DNA of 64,000 nucleotides, taken from assembly GCA_030052745.1 (NCBI GenBank), contig JANBVO010000009.1, forward strand, positions 62,001 through 126,000. The letters are read 5' to 3'. Each line of letters opens with the position of its first letter. Within the stretch, counting starts at the first letter, position 1. The position numbers and the translations under genes are program-made. Positions 60,383 to 64,000 of this stretch are shown here, piece by piece. The notes under the pieces were generated by a model that worked only from the letters and a program-made list of their open reading frames with translations, was not told where the DNA came from and did not search any database. The DNA comes from Pleurostoma richardsiae. Its lineage: Eukaryota > Ascomycota > Sordariomycetes > Calosphaeriales > Pleurostomataceae.

Positions 60383-62476
60383 ATGCAGACCCCACCAGCT
60401 CCACGGCCTTTGGCCCCAGAGTTTTATGACATCGGTATCCAACGCAAGGCTTGCTGTATCTATGGATGCCACGAGCTAACCGCATGTCCACAGTCATCGT
60501 GGGTGCAGGACCAGCTGGTCTCATGCTGTCCACCTGTCTTGCCCGTTGGGGCTACAGGATCAAACACGTTGATAACCGTGCAGAGCCCACAGCGACCGGG
60601 CGTGCAGATGGCATTCAGCCTCGGTCACTCGATCTCCTGAAGAACATGGGACTGAAGTCCGCTATCATGGCCCACAAGCCCGCGAGGGTGTACGAGGTTG
60701 CCTTCTGGGAACCCCCTAGGGTCGGTGAGGGAATTGCGAGGACAGGCACCTGGGCAAGCTGCCCTAGCTTCATCGACGCCAGGTACCCCTTTACGACACT
60801 TCTGCACCAGGGCTTGATTGAGCGCGTCTTCCTCTCAGATCTAGAGAGCAATGGGGTCCATGTCCAGCGACCGTGGACCATTAAGGGTTTCTCAGTGGGC
60901 AAGAATGCTGATGTGGATTATCCTATAGAAGTGGAGCTCGAGCATATTGACGGGACCAGCCGGGAGACCGTCAAGGCCAGGTACTTATTCGGCGGCGACG
61001 GCGCTCGCTCGCCGATTCGGGAGCAGTTGGGGATAGGTATCAAGCATAAAGACCCAATAAACTATGTTTGGGGTGTGATGGACGGTGTCGTTGAGACCGA
61101 CTTCCCCGATATAAAGGTTTGTCGATGATGGAGCCCCCCTGTCCGCCATTGCACTGACCTCGCCTTAGATGAAGTGCACGATACACTCGCTGCATGGCTC
61201 CATCATGGTGATCCCGCGCGAGAACAACATGGTACGCTTGTATATCCAGATCGCCTCGTCAACCGATCCCGACTGGAATCCCCGAAAGACCGCCACCGAG
61301 GAAGAAGTCCAAGCCTCAGCGAAAAAGATACTCCAGCCGTACTCGATACACTGGGAGCGCGTCGAGTGGTATTCAGTATACCCCATAGGGCAGGGCATAG
61401 CCCAGCGATATACGCTCGACCATCGAGTTTTCCTGGGTGGCGATGCGTGTCACACCCACAGTGTAAGTGCTCCTGCCCCTTTGCAACTTGCAAAGCTCGC
61501 CTCCCGTCGCTCACACGAACGGCAGCCTAAAGCTGGCCAGGGGATGAACACGGCTTTCCTCGACGCACAGAATCTAGCATGGAAAATACATGCCGTCGAA
61601 GCCGGGTTTGCGGATAGGAGTCTGCTCCATACCTACGAGACCGAGCGCAAAGAGGTCGCAGAGAAGCTTCTTGCATTCGATAACAGATACGCCAAACTGT
61701 TCTCTCAACGACCGCCTGCTGCTAGCGAAGTAGAGGCGGCGGCATCGAAGGAGTCGATCAAGGATAATGACTTTGTCAGGACCTTCAAGGAGTCTTGCGA
61801 GTTCACAAGCGGGTACGGGGTTGCGTACCAGCCGAACGCCATGAACTGGTCGCCCCAGCAGTCATTGCAGTCACCTTTAATCAACCCGCAAGGGTGCAAG
61901 CTGATGCCAGGACGCCTGTTCGTGAACGCGGATGTGACGCGCGTTGTCGACGCCAACGTGGTGCATCTGGAGCAGGAAGTGCCTCTGAACGGCTCCTTTC
62001 GCATATTCCTTTTCGCTGGAATGCCTTCCGTGACGAGAGCGGCGGTCCGGGATTTCAGCACCGGCCTCACGCGCAAAGGGTCGTTCTATTCGTCTTATCT
62101 CAGGTCGGACCTCGGACTTGTTTCTCATCACGAGATGCATAACCCGCACAGCTTGTTCTTTACAATCTGCACTATTTTTGCTAGTACTCGCAGTAGCATC
62201 GAGATCGCGCGTGATGTGCCAGAGGTTCTTAGCCGCTACCGCACACACGTATATGCTGACGACCGACATGATCCTCGATTTCCGGGCATCAAGGCCACGG
62301 CACATGCGAAGATGGGGTTAGACGAGGGAAGAGGCGGCGTCGTCGTCGTCAGGCCCGACGGGTACGTTGGCATTGTAGTCAGCTTGGCCAGCGGCGGTGG
62401 CACGATGGAAGTGCTGAACCAGTACTTTGCTGGTTTCTGTACGAAACAGGTCGGCCAGAATATGGCCCAGTTGTAA
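60383..62476 (+). CDS. FAD-dependent aromatic monooxygenase (phenol 2-monooxygenase-like)
   Basis: Four exons, 60383-60434, 60494-61116, 61169-61462 and 61526-62476, encode 639 aa; phases agree at every junction (1, 0, 0). The family hydroxylates phenolic rings with NADPH and O2. The flavin site reads [21 protein letters not shown] after the 17-codon first exon. The DG motif is [15 protein letters not shown], and the GD motif is [32 protein letters not shown], which spans the third junction. The C-terminal ~200 residues match the thioredoxin-like dimerisation domain of phenol hydroxylases ([15 protein letters not shown]...[15 protein letters not shown]). Intron 3 (63 nt) is a multiple of three without a stop. 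No signal peptide is seen. The substrate is unknown and no biosynthetic cluster surrounds it in the window. Confidence 0.92.
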
Positions 62477-62997
62477 ATAGAGCACTTGCATACAAGCATA
62501 TGGGGGGGGGATCATTCTATGCATGTTAACGCGACCTCTGGCTTCATACAGACCGCGGTGTCACAGCAAGTTCTGGGTGTGTAACATAAAGAACATGAGA
62601 GCACCGCTAACTGGCGCAGCCTCCTCCCGACAGAGGTTTGGTGCGTATGTAGCCGCTGCACGCAAGCCCTGCCGACGGGGCGACTTCATAGCTTTAGACC
62701 GAGTCAACGAGCATGACAGATCAAACTGGTGTATTTTCAGCTCCCATCGGCTGACACGCAGGTGCCTAACAATTGGGCGGTGCGCTACCGGTTCCAGAAG
62801 TCGGACTGATACAGGCAAGCCCCGCTCCTCGGCTTGATCCAGACCATCCCATAACAGAAACGAACCACCTGAACGCCAGTGCCCGAGGAAGAATGCGTCC
62901 TCTCTATCGTCCCCAAACTTCACAGAAGACATAAAATCCAACTAAGCGGTAATCTAGCAACAATGACAACCATCCACTCAGCGCTTCTCACGGCGCC
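62477..62997. other. convergent intergenic region, FAD monooxygenase / SUMO protease
   Basis: A 521 bp region between two 3' ends, with a G-run (ten G) at 62502-62511. Nothing coding is supported. Confidence 0.5.
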
Positions 62998-64000
62998 TCA
63001 CATCCCATCGAGGTCGAACTCGCCCTTATATCCGTTATTGAGCAGTACAGCGGCAAGACGCAGCCGCTGCATCGGCATCTGAGATGGCTGGTAGGAGAGA
63101 GGGTCAAGGCTCAGTGCAACGCACATGGCATTTGTGATTGCGTGGACGCCACAGTCATGACCGTTCGTCTGTTGTGGTGATTCATGATCGACCGTCTTCC
63201 ACTCCGTCTCGACAAATTTATCACTCAGGGTCTTCTGCACCCATTTCATGGCTTTCGACGCGACCTCTGTGGAGCCTGCACCACGACGTCTGATGGAATC
63301 CATGTGAGCAACTGTCCGTTTGCTTGGACGAACGACCACCAAGGTCCAGTGATTGTGCTCGCAGATTGGAAACAGAATAGTGTCAATGTCGAGGAAGTTG
63401 TCCTTTCTGACCCCAGCACGTCTTAACGTCCGTTCCGTGATATCCGCGCCAGCTACTAGCCTTTTGGATACGAACGAATTGAAAGCCACACATTTCGGCG
63501 TGTCGGCTGCCACCTTGAGATTCTTAATCCCTGCTTTCTGGTTGATGTAGCTGGCCAGGTAAAGAAGGGCGCTGTTTACAATCTCGTCATTGAGCCACTC
63601 CGTCGGGTGCACAACGGTCTCAAAATCATGGCGATGCAATGGGCTGCCTTCAGGTGTCTTGGCGAGCTCAATATTAGGACGTGCTGCAATTGTGTTCATG
63701 ACCTTAGCTTGCCACTGAATTGTCAAAGGGGCGACGACGGGCCGTCGAGAGGGGCGCAGACCACCGGTACGGGCGAGTCTTTCTTCTTCCTCCTTCCGGT
63801 GCTCTTCCTCCTTCCGTCGATGTTCTTCCTCCGCCTTCTTAGCCACCGTCTCGCGACGTGTTCGCTCCAACAACTCTAATTGGAGCTGACGCTGACATTC
63901 TAAGTCATCGGCTTTCCCCGAGCTGATGCGCAAATCAGAAAATGAGGGCGTTAGGGCTTCGCCAATATCGGTCACACCAAAAGGGTGCTCATCGTCGTCC
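62998..64000 (-). CDS. ULP1: Ulp1-type SUMO protease, C-terminal part (cut by window end)
   Basis: The frame is open from the stop at 62998 to the right edge, so the N-terminus lies beyond 64000. Ulp1 enzymes mature SUMO and remove it from targets, often at the nuclear pore. A charged coiled-coil (AEEEHRRKEEEHRKEEEE) precedes the C48 peptidase domain. Its hallmarks are present: VVHPTEWLNDEIVNSALLYL (substrate groove), catalytic His in EHNHWTLVVV, Asp in AHMDSI, the oxyanion Gln and catalytic Cys in SPQQTNGHDCGVHA. The domain is complete and ends at the usual place shortly after the Cys. Ulp1 or a paralogue cannot be decided without the N-terminus. Confidence 0.9.
   Translation of the reverse strand, partial: DDDEHPFGVTDIGEALTPSFSDLRISSGKADDLECQRQLQLELLERTRRETVAKKAEEEHRRKEEEHRKEEEERLARTGGLRPSRRPVVAPLTIQWQAKVMNTIAARPNIELAKTPEGSPLHRHDFETVVHPTEWLNDEIVNSALLYLASYINQKAGIKNLKVAADTPKCVAFNSFVSKRLVAGADITERTLRRAGVRKDNFLDIDTILFPICEHNHWTLVVVRPSKRTVAHMDSIRRRGAGSTEVASKAMKWVQKTLSDKFVETEWKTVDHESPQQTNGHDCGVHAITNAMCVALSLDPLSYQPSQMPMQRLRLAAVLLNNGYKGEFDLDGM

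Noticed and set aside
59988-60533. 181-codon leftward open frame
   Set aside because: It runs antisense over the first exons of the FAD monooxygenase and a pyrimidine-rich leader, with basic low-complexity composition.
60383-62476. Secondary-metabolite gene cluster around the FAD monooxygenase
   Set aside because: Its neighbours are a SUMO protease and an unrelated unrecognised gene. No polyketide synthase, peptide synthetase, terpene synthase, P450 or transporter is adjacent.

Overview
The window looks like a nuclear chromosome segment of a filamentous ascomycete (Pezizomycotina, most likely Sordariomycetes). It carries 17 genes I can support, on both strands. Most introns are 50-70 nt with GT..AG ends and CTGAC/CTAAC-like branch points. 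Intergenic stretches are 0.4-3.3 kb. Several products are typical of this group: a SUZ12-type Polycomb protein, a Zn2Cys6 factor, Mus7/MMS22, a phenol-2-monooxygenase-like flavoprotein, and a mitochondrial ClpX with its ClpP-binding loop. The species cannot be named from sequence alone.

Layout. 0-16 kb holds nuclear and secretory housekeeping genes: an F-box-like protein (-), SUZ12 (+), the U2 snRNP protein SF3B2/Cus1 (-), the SLY41-type transporter (+) and ORC5 (-). 16-19 kb holds a Zn2Cys6 regulator (+) and a gene-poor stretch. 19-45 kb is rich in mitochondrial genes: ATP synthase beta (-), ClpX (+), COX5 (-), a large AAA+ ATPase with a presequence (+) and GUT2 (+). Between them lie glycogen branching enzyme (-) and the repair scaffold MMS22/Mus7 (+). 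45-64 kb holds CIA1 (+), the TFIIH subunit TFB1 (+), an RGS-domain protein (-), an unrecognised three-exon protein with an in-frame TAG (-), an FAD monooxygenase (+) and a Ulp1-type SUMO protease cut by the window edge (-).

No operon logic applies. Many neighbours are divergent pairs with shared upstream regions (F-box/SUZ12, SF3B2/SLY41, ORC5/Zn2Cys6, GLC3/CLPX, COX5/MMS22) or convergent pairs. Three structures in the gene-free DNA stand out. The first is a dispersed family of self-complementary TACCTAGGTA/AGGTACCT-type clusters in at least ten intergenic regions. The second is a 153-bp foldback at 25311-25463 whose arms differ in part by G-to-A/C-to-T changes. The third is an extremely AT-rich island (5 G+C in 120 nt at 37981-38100) that resembles a RIP-mutated relic and is flanked by the palindromic clusters. 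No tRNA, rRNA, CRISPR array, intact transposon or viral fossil was recognised.

Gene models were spliced by eye. Exon junctions are given where reading phase, splice signals and protein continuity agree.
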